A stretch of DNA of 41,219 bases from an uncultured Blautia sp. (GTDB lineage: Bacteria; Bacillota; Clostridia; Lachnospirales; Lachnospiraceae). The notes under the pieces were generated by a model. That model was not told the DNA's origin. It did not search any database and saw only the letters and a program-made list of their open reading frames with translations. Position numbers and translations under genes: made by a program. How positions within the stretch are numbered: position 1 is the stretch's first letter; every line of letters begins with the position of its first letter. The DNA lies in NCBI GenBank assembly GCA_900549015.1, contig URMH01000023.1:1-41219 (forward strand), in the 5' to 3' direction. This document shows positions 16,426-24,261 of this stretch, one piece after another.

Positions 16426-17541
16426 TTACTTTTTCAGTTTCTTTTTCAAAGCTTTCAGCTTTTTCTTAATTTTTCTCGGAATACTTGTAAGGGCAAATCC
16501 AAGCTTATAAGAATTGGAATTTTTAATTTTTTCAATTTCTGCTGCTGCAGCCGCACCACCTGGTGCTGTACAAAGGCGATAATACCCTTCCGGATCTTTT
16601 ATAAGGAACTGCACACCAGACCACTGCGTTACAGGAAATGCATCCTGACGCAGCTCTCCAAGCTGCTCCGCTCTTTTAAATTCTTTTGAAATACAGTCCA
16701 CATACTCTTTTTTATATTCATTTCCGATACGATTTAAGGTAAATACATAATTGGAATATTTCTTTCTCCAGTAAACATACTTAAAGCGCTCCCAAACCTG
16801 CGGATGCTCTGTAAGAATTTCCCGGATATAATCATACTCTACATTCACACAATAAACCTTGTCTCTGCTGTGAACGGAAGAATTTGGATTATCTCTTCTG
16901 TTCATATAATATGGTTTATTAATAATCATAGCGCGTTTTGCAAACGCAAATGTCTGGAAGAAAAATCCATTGTCCTGGAAAGAAGCTCCCGGTGTCTCAT
17001 TGTGACGAATGCCGTATTCTTCCAGAAATTCTCTCTTATAAATGCCACTCCAGGTGTTCATAATATAATTTACAGCTGCCGGAGTCTGAGACGGGTTAAA
17101 TACTTTATTATAATTTCCGGCATCATCAGAAAGATGATTATAAGTAAGCTCCATATTTCCATTATTGTCGTTGCGTTTAAAGCGATAGAAATCCGCCTTT
17201 ACAAAATCCAGATTGTTTTCCTTTGCAATCTCGTATAAATCCTCATACATATTAATAGGGACAAAATCATCCGGCTCTACAATTCCGATGTACTCTCCTG
17301 TTGCTTTCTCAAGACCGATATTCATCGCAATTCCATATCCGCCGTTTTCTTTATCTACAATAATAATACGGTCGTCCTTTTCTGCATATCTCTTTAAAAT
17401 TTCAAGAGAGCTGTCAGTGGAACCATCATTGATACAGATAATTTCAATATCTTTAAGTGTCTGGCGCACAACGCTTTCCATACACTCTACTAAATACATT
17501 TCTACATTATAGGTTGGTATAATGATTGATACTTTTGCCAT
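16426..17541 (-). CDS. Family 2 glycosyltransferase with basic membrane tail
   Basis: This 371-aa enzyme begins KVSIIIPTYNVEMYL with INDGSTD (37-43). It has the variant metal motif EPDD (VEPDDFV, about 94-100) instead of DxDD, a substitution seen in other capsule GT2 enzymes. FQDNGFFFQTFAFAKRA follows in the acceptor half. The C-terminus repeats the SNSYKLGFALTSIPRKIKKK pattern also found at the end of the 773-aa protein, and ends in a lysine-rich amphipathic helix likely to bind the membrane. It sits between two tandem-domain GT2 genes in the same operon, with an AAGGAG ribosome binding site. Confidence 0.85.
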   Translation of the reverse strand: MAKVSIIIPTYNVEMYLVECMESVVRQTLKDIEIICINDGSTDSSLEILKRYAEKDDRIIIVDKENGGYGIAMNIGLEKATGEYIGIVEPDDFVPINMYEDLYEIAKENNLDFVKADFYRFKRNDNNGNMELTYNHLSDDAGNYNKVFNPSQTPAAVNYIMNTWSGIYKREFLEEYGIRHNETPGASFQDNGFFFQTFAFAKRAMIINKPYYMNRRDNPNSSVHSRDKVYCVNVEYDYIREILTEHPQVWERFKYVYWRKKYSNYVFTLNRIGNEYKKEYVDCISKEFKRAEQLGELRQDAFPVTQWSGVQFLIKDPEGYYRLCTAPGGAAAAAEIEKIKNSNSYKLGFALTSIPRKIKKKLKALKKKLKK

Positions 17542-17579
17542 TTATTTCTCCTTAACCGGGTCTCTCCCCGAAACTTATT

Positions 17580-19499
17580 TTAAACCCCTGCCAGATTACG
17601 GAATTTCAGCCAGCGGCTCTTTGTTCCGTATTTTTCAAAATAAGAAATGTCGCATTCCCCAAGAAAAGCCTTCATTTCCTGTTTCAATCGCTCTGTTTCC
17701 ACGCCCTGTTCCAGAAATTTTCTGTACCATACAAAAATATCGTACATTTCGTGCTCCAGAATCTCAAAACGCACCTTATCATTTACATGGTTGTCATTAC
17801 ATATCTGCCTTATAATGCGATAAGATTCAAACTGGCAGTCAAAATGCTGCACCCTCTTCATTACAAGAGAACCGCTGACATTCATTCTATGACACACGAT
17901 TTTTTCCCTTGCAATCATCATACGTTCTCCTTTTACGCAGGTATCTACGAAAAAGGAGCGGTCATTTACACAGAAAAGGCTGTTGAAACGGATATTTTTT
18001 TCCAGCAGAAAATGTCTCTTATAAATTCCGTTCCACGGAACAACTGCCATATAGTCCATAAACTTCTTCGGAAAATGCTGAAAATCAAGAAGAGTCCCAA
18101 AAAAGCCCTCATACATTTTTTCCATAGAATATCTTGGATTTTCTATTGTTTCCCCTGTTTCATCGTCAAATCCCTCTGAGGTTGTCTTCACCCAGTCAAG
18201 GTCGTTCTCCTTTGCAAGAGTGTACAACTTTTCATACACATTGTCCACAACATAATCGTCGGAATCAAGAAAATGTACATACTGTCCCTTTGCAGCCATA
18301 AGCCCTTTATTTCTGCAGGTTCCCGCATACAGGTTTGTCTCGTTTCGAATCACCGTTACATTCTCATATTTATCCTGATATTCTTTTAAAACAGCAGGCG
18401 TTCCGTCTGTGGAACAGTCATCCACACAAATTACCTCAAGGGCAATTTTCTGCTTTGTGAGAATACTGTCGAGACACTGACGAATATATTTTTCCGCATT
18501 ATAAACAGGAATGACTACAGAGAGCTTTGTATTATACTCCTTAAAGTCATATCTTAAAATATCTGCAAGCTGCTTATACTCCGTTTTATTATAAAAGTAA
18601 GCCTCATCATGACCTGTAACCTCAAGTTCCTCAAACCATTCCTCATGAAGCTTTGTATAAAGTTTCTCATAACATTCCCCGGTAATCGTATTCAGGTTCC
18701 ACAGGCTGAAATGAACGGCATAATTCACAAAATCCTTCTTCAGTTCTTCATAAAGCCCCTTTTCCTTTAGAACATCCCGAAGAGCTTTCAACGCATTATA
18801 AAAGCAGAACCATGACTTTTCCCTTGTATTGGAAAGAGATTCCCCGTTATTTCTTCTCTGGTGAGCAAGCACCGTATCAAGATATGTGATTCGTTTTGCA
18901 AGAACAAGCGCACTGAACACAAACAGCATGTCATTGCTTGTTCTCTGCTCCTGAAACTTAAGATTGTGCTTCATCACAAACTCTCTGTCATACACTTTAT
19001 CCCACGCCCATCCTACAAATGCCTTAAATACATTGTCTGTAATCTGACGGAAATTAAAAGGCGTATAAGGGGGAAGTGTCTGTTTTTTCAGCGTATATGC
19101 TGCTTTTTTGAAGGTATTTGTATCATTCAGATAATGATCGCATCGAAAAACCACAAAGTCCGCCCTGTCTGCCGCAATCTTTTCCACTGCCTTCTCCAGC
19201 ATATCTGTTTCAAAAAAATCATCGGAATCCAGAAAAGAAAGATACTTTCCGGACGCCTTTGAAAGCCCGTTGTTCCGCGCAGCTCCTGCGCCTGCATTCG
19301 CCTGCTGCAGCACCATAACACGCTCATCCTTAGCCGCATACTCTTTTAGAATTTCAACAGAACGGTCACTGGAGCCATCGTCCACGCAAATAATTTCTAT
19401 CTCTTTTAAAGTTTGGTTTACTACACTGTCAAGACATTGCCTAAGGTACGTTTCCCCATTATAAACAGGCATAATGACAGATACGATTGGCTGTTTCAA
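17580..19499 (-). CDS. Tandem-domain GT2 glycosyltransferase
   Basis: This 639-aa protein has two GT2 modules: KQPIVSVIMPVYNGETYL with VDDGSSD and DSDDFF at the N-terminus, and TKLSVVIPVYNAEKYI with VDDCSTD and DSDDYV starting near residue 327. The second module and its C-terminal half (VVPWNGIYKR, VNDRSFF, DIFVWYRKF) closely resemble the 337-aa protein at 11100. I start it at the TTG at 19499, which has AGGAGG seven bases upstream (19507-19512). Longer in-frame starts up to 19634 overlap hydE and lack such a site. It is the first gene of the right glycan operon, behind the promoter at 19543-19571. Confidence 0.85.
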   Translation of the reverse strand: MKQPIVSVIMPVYNGETYLRQCLDSVVNQTLKEIEIICVDDGSSDRSVEILKEYAAKDERVMVLQQANAGAGAARNNGLSKASGKYLSFLDSDDFFETDMLEKAVEKIAADRADFVVFRCDHYLNDTNTFKKAAYTLKKQTLPPYTPFNFRQITDNVFKAFVGWAWDKVYDREFVMKHNLKFQEQRTSNDMLFVFSALVLAKRITYLDTVLAHQRRNNGESLSNTREKSWFCFYNALKALRDVLKEKGLYEELKKDFVNYAVHFSLWNLNTITGECYEKLYTKLHEEWFEELEVTGHDEAYFYNKTEYKQLADILRYDFKEYNTKLSVVIPVYNAEKYIRQCLDSILTKQKIALEVICVDDCSTDGTPAVLKEYQDKYENVTVIRNETNLYAGTCRNKGLMAAKGQYVHFLDSDDYVVDNVYEKLYTLAKENDLDWVKTTSEGFDDETGETIENPRYSMEKMYEGFFGTLLDFQHFPKKFMDYMAVVPWNGIYKRHFLLEKNIRFNSLFCVNDRSFFVDTCVKGERMMIAREKIVCHRMNVSGSLVMKRVQHFDCQFESYRIIRQICNDNHVNDKVRFEILEHEMYDIFVWYRKFLEQGVETERLKQEMKAFLGECDISYFEKYGTKSRWLKFRNLAGV

Positions 19500-19542
19500 T
19501 GATTCTCCTCCTAAAATAAGATTTTTACTCATAGGTAGTTTT

Positions 19543-19571
19543 ATATTAACATTTTTACGGAAAATCTGCAA
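19543..19571 (-). promoter_or_regulatory. Promoter of the right glycan operon
   Basis: The minus strand has TTGCAG (19566-19571) and TAATAT (19543-19548) separated by 17 bp, just after the hydE stop codon and upstream of the TTG-started GT2 gene. Confidence 0.6.
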
Positions 19572-19575
19572 CTGT

Positions 19576-20619
19576 TCATATTTCTGCCGCATCCCCCCGC
19601 TCGTCCACAAGACGAAGCCCGATACACTCCACACGCTTCCTTAAATGTTCCCGGCTTTCTGCTGCCTCATCTCCTGTACAGATTTTATTGTCATACAGCT
19701 CATACTGCTTCCTGTTCCTTAAGGGAGAAAGATTAGGCATCACCACATTGGCTCCGCAAAGAAGCCCCTTCTCCCTTCCGTTTTCATCCATTGTTCCAAG
19801 AGCTGTCGTGGCAGGAAGAAGCACATTGGGAAGAAGAATCCTCACAACCGATAAAAGATACAGGGTCATTTCCACACTTCCCGCCTTTTCATCCTTAAAA
19901 ATCGTATCATGATGGGGAATAAAAGGACCGATCCCGACCATCTCCGGCTTCAGCTCCTTTAAAAACACAAGATCCTCTGCAAGACAGGAAAGTGTCTGCC
20001 CCGGAGAACCAACCATAAAGCCTGCCCCGGTCTGATAACCCAGCTCCTTTAACATAAAAAGACATTTCTTTCTGTCAGAAAGCCGCATAGAAGAAGGGTG
20101 AAGTTTTCCGTAGTGAATCTCATCCGCTGTCTCATGGCGAAGAAGATACCGGTCTGCTCCCGCCTCCCGAAACATCTTATAACTTTCATAGGATTTCTCT
20201 CCAATAGAAAGCGTCAGTGCACAATCCGGATAATTTCCTTTTATTTCCCTGATAATCTCCACCATTCGCTCATCTGTAAACCAGGGATCTTCTCCTCCCT
20301 GAAGAACAAAAGTGCGGAATCCAAGGTCGTATCCCTCTTTGCAGCACGACAGAATTTCCTCCTTTGTAAGGCGGTAACGAACTGCATTTTTATTTCCCCC
20401 TCGGATTCCGCAGTAATAACAATTGTTTTTACAGTAATTGGTAAATTCAATAAGCCCTCTTGTAAAAACCTTATTTCCATAATATTTCTCACGAAGAAAA
20501 GCTGCTTTCTCGCGAAAAGCAGCTCTCTCCTCTTTATTTTCAAAGCCCTTTAAAAGCTCTTCAAACTCTTCCTTTGTAAAATTCTGATCTTCCAGAAACC
20601 GTTTTGCAATCTCTCTCAT
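19576..20619 (-). CDS. hydE: Radical SAM protein, [FeFe]-hydrogenase maturase HydE
   Basis: This 347-aa protein has the radical SAM cluster motif CxxxCxxC (C63, C67, C70 in NYCKNNCYYCG) and the biotin-synthase-like body of HydE: LQGGEDPWFT, LLRHETADEIHYGKLHP, GFMVGSPGQT, IGPFIPHHDT and LPATTALGTM. HydE takes part in building the H-cluster diiron site of [FeFe]-hydrogenase. The length matches HydE (about 350 aa). HydF and HydG are not in this window. The gene is followed directly by the glycan promoter and preceded four bases upstream by the CPBP protease gene, with a GGAG site. A related radical SAM function (for example PylB-like) cannot be fully excluded, but HydE is the better fit. Confidence 0.85.
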   Translation of the reverse strand: MREIAKRFLEDQNFTKEEFEELLKGFENKEERAAFREKAAFLREKYYGNKVFTRGLIEFTNYCKNNCYYCGIRGGNKNAVRYRLTKEEILSCCKEGYDLGFRTFVLQGGEDPWFTDERMVEIIREIKGNYPDCALTLSIGEKSYESYKMFREAGADRYLLRHETADEIHYGKLHPSSMRLSDRKKCLFMLKELGYQTGAGFMVGSPGQTLSCLAEDLVFLKELKPEMVGIGPFIPHHDTIFKDEKAGSVEMTLYLLSVVRILLPNVLLPATTALGTMDENGREKGLLCGANVVMPNLSPLRNRKQYELYDNKICTGDEAAESREHLRKRVECIGLRLVDERGDAAEI

Positions 20620-20622
20620 TTT

Positions 20623-21663
20623 TCACTCTCCGCTTACTGTTTCTCCTTTTTCCTCTTCGCGGAAAACCTTTGCAAATATAAATATACCAAAGAAAAGTAC
20701 ATTTACCAGAAGCGCCGGAACAAGACTGCCCCATGTAATCACCTGATTCTCAAGGGCATCCGAACCGCCTCCTGACAGTATGGCAGCCATGTTGTTATTC
20801 AAAAAATGCGCCATTACCGGAACCCAGATATTCTTTGTCTTCATATAAATATAGGCAAAAAAGATGCCGAGCGTGATACAGGTAATCTGCTGTGCCACCG
20901 CCGCCTGAAGCCCCATCTCCGGTGATGTGTAATAAAAGAAATCGACCGGAAGATGCCAGAGACCCCACACAATTCCGAGAATCACTACGCCGCCTCTCAG
21001 CCCGAATTTTTTCTGAAGAAGAGGCTGCAGATAATACCGCCATCCATACTCCTCACCGAAAAACGCCGGAACCACCAAGAAGAAATTAAGAAGGATTACC
21101 CCCATCATAACCCAAGTAGAAGGTGTTGTCAAAACAAGAGTAAAAATTCCCATCTGTCCGGAAAGAGCACAGGACAAAGCCGTTCTTCCAAAAAACAAAA
21201 CTACAAAAAGAAGAAGCATAAGAATCGATTTCTTCCACATATTTCCATTCAGCCCGTAAGCCCTTCTTCTCTCTTTCCCTGCCGCCAGAAGAAGAATCCA
21301 GAACACAACGCTTCCCAGCATCAGAAGATAATTAATGGCAAGACTCCACAGGGAAACTCCCATTCCTCCCACGACGACAAGCTCATCCGGCATCATAACA
21401 GAAAGAACAGAAACCACCGCCATTGCCCCTGTAAGCACAATAAAAAACAGGTAAAACCATTTCGGAACCGTCTTATCGCCCTTTCTTGTAAGAAGAAAAC
21501 CAAGGGCAACACCTGCCGCCGGATACATCATCTGCGCGTTGGGAAAAGCGCTCACGTCCATTCCCTTCGAATTTCCATACCACATAAGAAGCCCCATCAC
21601 ATACGTCACGCCATATGCGATTAAAATATAAATCAAAAGTCTTTTTTTCTCTGTTTTTTCCAT
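20623..21663 (-). CDS. CPBP-family intramembrane metalloprotease
   Basis: This 346-aa polytopic membrane protein has around eight hydrophobic spans and the three CPBP (CAAX-like, Abi) catalytic motifs: E204-E205 in FFGEEYGWRYYL, H237 in WGLWHLPVDFF, and H286 with N289/N290 in MAHFLNN. Members cleave substrates within the membrane or act in bacteriocin self-immunity or envelope stress signalling; the substrate here is unknown. A GGGAGG ribosome binding site precedes the ATG. It is probably cotranscribed with hydE. It may also follow the lipoprotein gene, although a short palindrome (TACATCA-TC-TGATGTA, 21695-21710) lies between them. Confidence 0.85.
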   Translation of the reverse strand: MEKTEKKRLLIYILIAYGVTYVMGLLMWYGNSKGMDVSAFPNAQMMYPAAGVALGFLLTRKGDKTVPKWFYLFFIVLTGAMAVVSVLSVMMPDELVVVGGMGVSLWSLAINYLLMLGSVVFWILLLAAGKERRRAYGLNGNMWKKSILMLLLFVVLFFGRTALSCALSGQMGIFTLVLTTPSTWVMMGVILLNFFLVVPAFFGEEYGWRYYLQPLLQKKFGLRGGVVILGIVWGLWHLPVDFFYYTSPEMGLQAAVAQQITCITLGIFFAYIYMKTKNIWVPVMAHFLNNNMAAILSGGGSDALENQVITWGSLVPALLVNVLFFGIFIFAKVFREEEKGETVSGE

Positions 21664-21712
21664 TTATTCCGTCCTCCCTCACAGGCTTTTGTTTTACATC
21701 ATCTGATGTACA

Positions 21713-22132
21713 TTATTTAATCAGAAACTGAATCAGCTCCATATCCTCATCAAAGCTTACCGTAAACTGGATTTTTCCATCTTCATACTCGCCCACCATC
21801 ACAGCTGTCGCATAGTCAATATCTGAATTTTTGTCATGCCCTCCTGCAAAAACAGTCTTTGTGATTTCCTCAAATTTCCCGCACTTATCAAGATACGGAT
21901 CACAGGCTGTCGCAAACTGCTCCTCCGTAATACCGGCTTTCAATTCCTCAGAGCCCATCTGTCTGATTCCCTCATAATCTCTTTCATTAAAAAGCGCAAT
22001 TGATTTTTCCGCCTCTGCCTTTACCTCTGCCTCCGAAAATCCCTCCGGAAGCTTCGCCTGTCCGCATCCGGCTGTAAAAACTGCCGCCATAAGTGCCATT
22101 GCTGTAAAAATTCCTGCTTTTTTCATCCTCAT
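21713..22132 (-). CDS. Small secreted lipoprotein (DUF3887-like)
   Basis: The protein is about 139 aa. It has a lysine start, a hydrophobic signal and the lipobox FTAGC, so it should be lipid-anchored on the outer face of the membrane. The mature part (SEAEVKAEAEKSIALFNERD, then YEGI, continuing to FTVSFDEDMELIQFLIK) resembles DUF3887-type domains, small alpha-beta folds found in Clostridia lipoproteins. The start overlaps the histidine kinase stop by four bases (ATGA at 22132); an ATG two codons later (22126) is also possible given the AGGAGG position. Its place behind a sensor kinase and regulator suggests it is an output or accessory of that system. Confidence 0.7.
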   Translation of the reverse strand: MRMKKAGIFTAMALMAAVFTAGCGQAKLPEGFSEAEVKAEAEKSIALFNERDYEGIRQMGSEELKAGITEEQFATACDPYLDKCGKFEEITKTVFAGGHDKNSDIDYATAVMVGEYEDGKIQFTVSFDEDMELIQFLIK

Positions 22133-23403
22133 TCTTCCTCCTGTTCTCTGCCCTGCCCCGGAAATACCAGGGTGACAGAAAAAATATTGTCTTTGCATTC
22201 TATTTTCAGTTCTCCATGATAGCGCCCCATAGCCTGACGCACATTGGAAAGCCCGATGCCCTCATGACCTGTTTTTCCGGACTGTCCCGGCTCATATGTC
22301 CTCAATGCAGGATTCCATATTTTAATTACAGTAAAATCCTGAATCTGTTCTCCTCGTATCTTCACCCAGAAGCTGGGATTTCCCTCTCTTGCCTCCACTG
22401 CATTATCAAGAAGATTTGCAAAAATCGTAGTCATATCCATATCTGATACAAAATCAAGGCTGATGCCTCCAAGATTGCATTCTACCTGTTCCGGAGAAAA
22501 CTTTTTCAGCTTATCGTTTAAAATAATATTCAGCATTTTATTGTCTGAATAAAATTTAAGCCCAAGAGAATTCAACATACCATGTACATCTTCAAAATAT
22601 CGGCTGTCCTCCATTTTTGCCGACTGCTCCAGTGCATGAAGGTGATTTCTTATATCGTGGATAATCTTTCTGGAACGATTATAATTTTTCTCCATTTCCT
22701 CATAATACTGGTGCGTCAGCTCATTCTGCTGCTCCATCAGCTCGATTCGGTGCTTTAACTCCCTGTTTGCAGCCACATCATGCCACACATAAATACACCA
22801 GCCATTTATAATGAGAAGGAGAATACAGTACACAATAATCCACTCATATCCGTATCTGATAAAAAATATCTCTCCTGCCCCCATATATAAAAAAATAAGG
22901 GCGAAACTGATAATTGGAACAAGCATCATTCCTTTTACCTTCAGATTCTTCCTGTCGGAAACTCCACGTTTCTTCACAAGAAAACGAAGCCCCGCTGTAA
23001 TAATTATAATAAGAAGAACCTTCATAATAAGAAATCCATAGCTCATTACAATGCTGTCCATAGCAATCCACTGACTGAGCCTGATTACAAGAAAAATGCC
23101 GATAATCTGCGCTGCGTAAGTTGCCATGTAAAAAAACACCTGATACAAAAGCCAGTTTCTGCTTCTGTGATAAAAGAACCAGCCCACCGCCATATAATAT
23201 GCACACAGCACGATCATAGTAATCGTATCATTGAGCCACATATTCGGAACAAACCAGTTTAAAAAACCATACACCACCCAGATAAGAACTCTCACCCATC
23301 TGGGACCTTTTGCTTCAAAATCTCCTGCCCATAGAAACCACACAGCACAGAAGGTATAAAAGAACAGGGAAAGAAGCATCAGAAAAATAGTTACTGCCGT
23401 CAT
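22129..23403 (-). CDS. GHKL sensor histidine kinase (AgrC/VirS-like)
   Basis: This 424-aa protein has about six N-terminal membrane spans (residues 1-200), a short coiled coil, then a GHKL kinase core. The phosphoacceptor region is KIIHDIRNHLHALE, the N-box NLLDNAVEA and the G-box GHEGIGLSNVRQAMG. This layout is typical of AgrC-type receptors for peptides or envelope signals. The ATG overlaps the regulator stop by four bases (23400-23403) with AGGGGG upstream; longer upstream starts lack a site. No agrB- or agrD-like gene is visible nearby, so the ligand is unknown. Confidence 0.85.
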   Translation of the reverse strand: MTAVTIFLMLLSLFFYTFCAVWFLWAGDFEAKGPRWVRVLIWVVYGFLNWFVPNMWLNDTITMIVLCAYYMAVGWFFYHRSRNWLLYQVFFYMATYAAQIIGIFLVIRLSQWIAMDSIVMSYGFLIMKVLLIIIITAGLRFLVKKRGVSDRKNLKVKGMMLVPIISFALIFLYMGAGEIFFIRYGYEWIIVYCILLLIINGWCIYVWHDVAANRELKHRIELMEQQNELTHQYYEEMEKNYNRSRKIIHDIRNHLHALEQSAKMEDSRYFEDVHGMLNSLGLKFYSDNKMLNIILNDKLKKFSPEQVECNLGGISLDFVSDMDMTTIFANLLDNAVEAREGNPSFWVKIRGEQIQDFTVIKIWNPALRTYEPGQSGKTGHEGIGLSNVRQAMGRYHGELKIECKDNIFSVTLVFPGQGREQEEE

Positions 23404-24119
23404 TTCATTCCCCCTCTTCCTTCCAGCCGCTGGGATAAATATCCCATCAATTCCTGTTTCCATGTTTTCTGTTTTTTCTGAGAAAGGGGGATCTCCATTC
23501 CGTTATCAAGAAAAATCTGCTGATTTTTTACATTCTTTACATGGAACATATTTACCACAAAGCTCTGATGCGGCATGGAAAATCCAAACTCTGTCATTCT
23601 CTTTGCCACGTTTCCGATTTTATCTGCCATGTAATACTGCTCCTTATCTGTCACGATCCGGATTTTTCTGTTTTCATATTCAAAAAAATATATGGATTCT
23701 ACAGGAAGACAGAGCGCCCCGTCCACTGTATGAAAATCCAGGATTATTTTTTTCTCCGCAGATTTCATATACCGGAAAATCTCCTCCAGCACGTTCCATA
23801 TGGCTTTTTTGTTTACCGGCTTTAACAGATACTGAAAAGCGTGAACCCCAAAAGCCCCGGAAACATAATCTCTGTACGCAGTCAGATATACAATCTTTGT
23901 ATCCTTATCCAGCCTTCGGATCGCCTTTCCCGTCTCAATGCCGTTCATTCCCGCCATATCAATATCAAGAAACACCGCCTCGTAAGACTGGTAATTTTCA
24001 AGAAGCGCCTCGCCTGAGGAAAAACAGACCACATCCACAGCAGGATTCCACTCTGCGATCAGATTTTTCACCTGCTCTGAAACAGCTTCCTCATCGTCAC
24101 AAACTGCAATTTTGTACAT
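23400..24119 (-). CDS. LytTR-family response regulator (AgrA-like)
   Basis: This 239-aa protein has an N-terminal receiver (CDDEEAV, phospho-aspartate D52 in FLDIDMAGMNG, conserved lysine in LLKPVNK) and a C-terminal LytTR DNA-binding domain (IYFFEYENRKIRIV, MPHQSFVVNMFHVKNV, IPLSQKKQK). It is expected to bind direct repeats upstream of target promoters. It is first in the operon with its partner kinase and the lipoprotein. Its own promoter region contains an ACAGTTTA-like sequence next to the -10, consistent with autoregulation. Confidence 0.88.
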   Translation of the reverse strand: MYKIAVCDDEEAVSEQVKNLIAEWNPAVDVVCFSSGEALLENYQSYEAVFLDIDMAGMNGIETGKAIRRLDKDTKIVYLTAYRDYVSGAFGVHAFQYLLKPVNKKAIWNVLEEIFRYMKSAEKKIILDFHTVDGALCLPVESIYFFEYENRKIRIVTDKEQYYMADKIGNVAKRMTEFGFSMPHQSFVVNMFHVKNVKNQQIFLDNGMEIPLSQKKQKTWKQELMGYLSQRLEGRGGMK

Positions 24120-24158
24120 CTCTTACAACCATTCCTTTCTCTAATTTACAATATACTT

Positions 24159-24182
24159 ATTATACTTTAAACTGTAAATACA
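24159..24182 (-). promoter_or_regulatory. Promoter region of the AgrA/AgrC-like operon
   Basis: The minus strand has a consensus TATAAT (24159-24164) with a poor -35. Overlapping the spacer is CTGTATTTACAG (inverted repeat) continuing into ACAGTTTA, which resembles a LytTR-regulator half-site. A weak -35 with such a site fits an activated promoter. Confidence 0.45.
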
Positions 24183-24220
24183 GGATACATAAAAGACGGA
24201 ATTTGTGTATTAAGGGACGG

Positions 24221-24249
24221 AAAAAATGCGCGGCATTATAATCCGCGCA
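24221..24249 (-). terminator. Terminator after the YesN-type regulator
   Basis: On the minus strand TGCGCGG (43-49 of 242xx) pairs with CCGCGCA (27-33 of 242xx) around a 9-nt loop and is followed by TTTTTT. It ends the transport and regulator operon and separates it from the LytTR system. Confidence 0.8.
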
Positions 24250-24261
24250 CCTGCTTTCCAT

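Noticed and set aside
20953..21624. 223-codon open frame on the plus strand
   Set aside because: Antisense to the CPBP protease; its lysine/histidine-rich translation reflects the reverse of membrane-helix codons.
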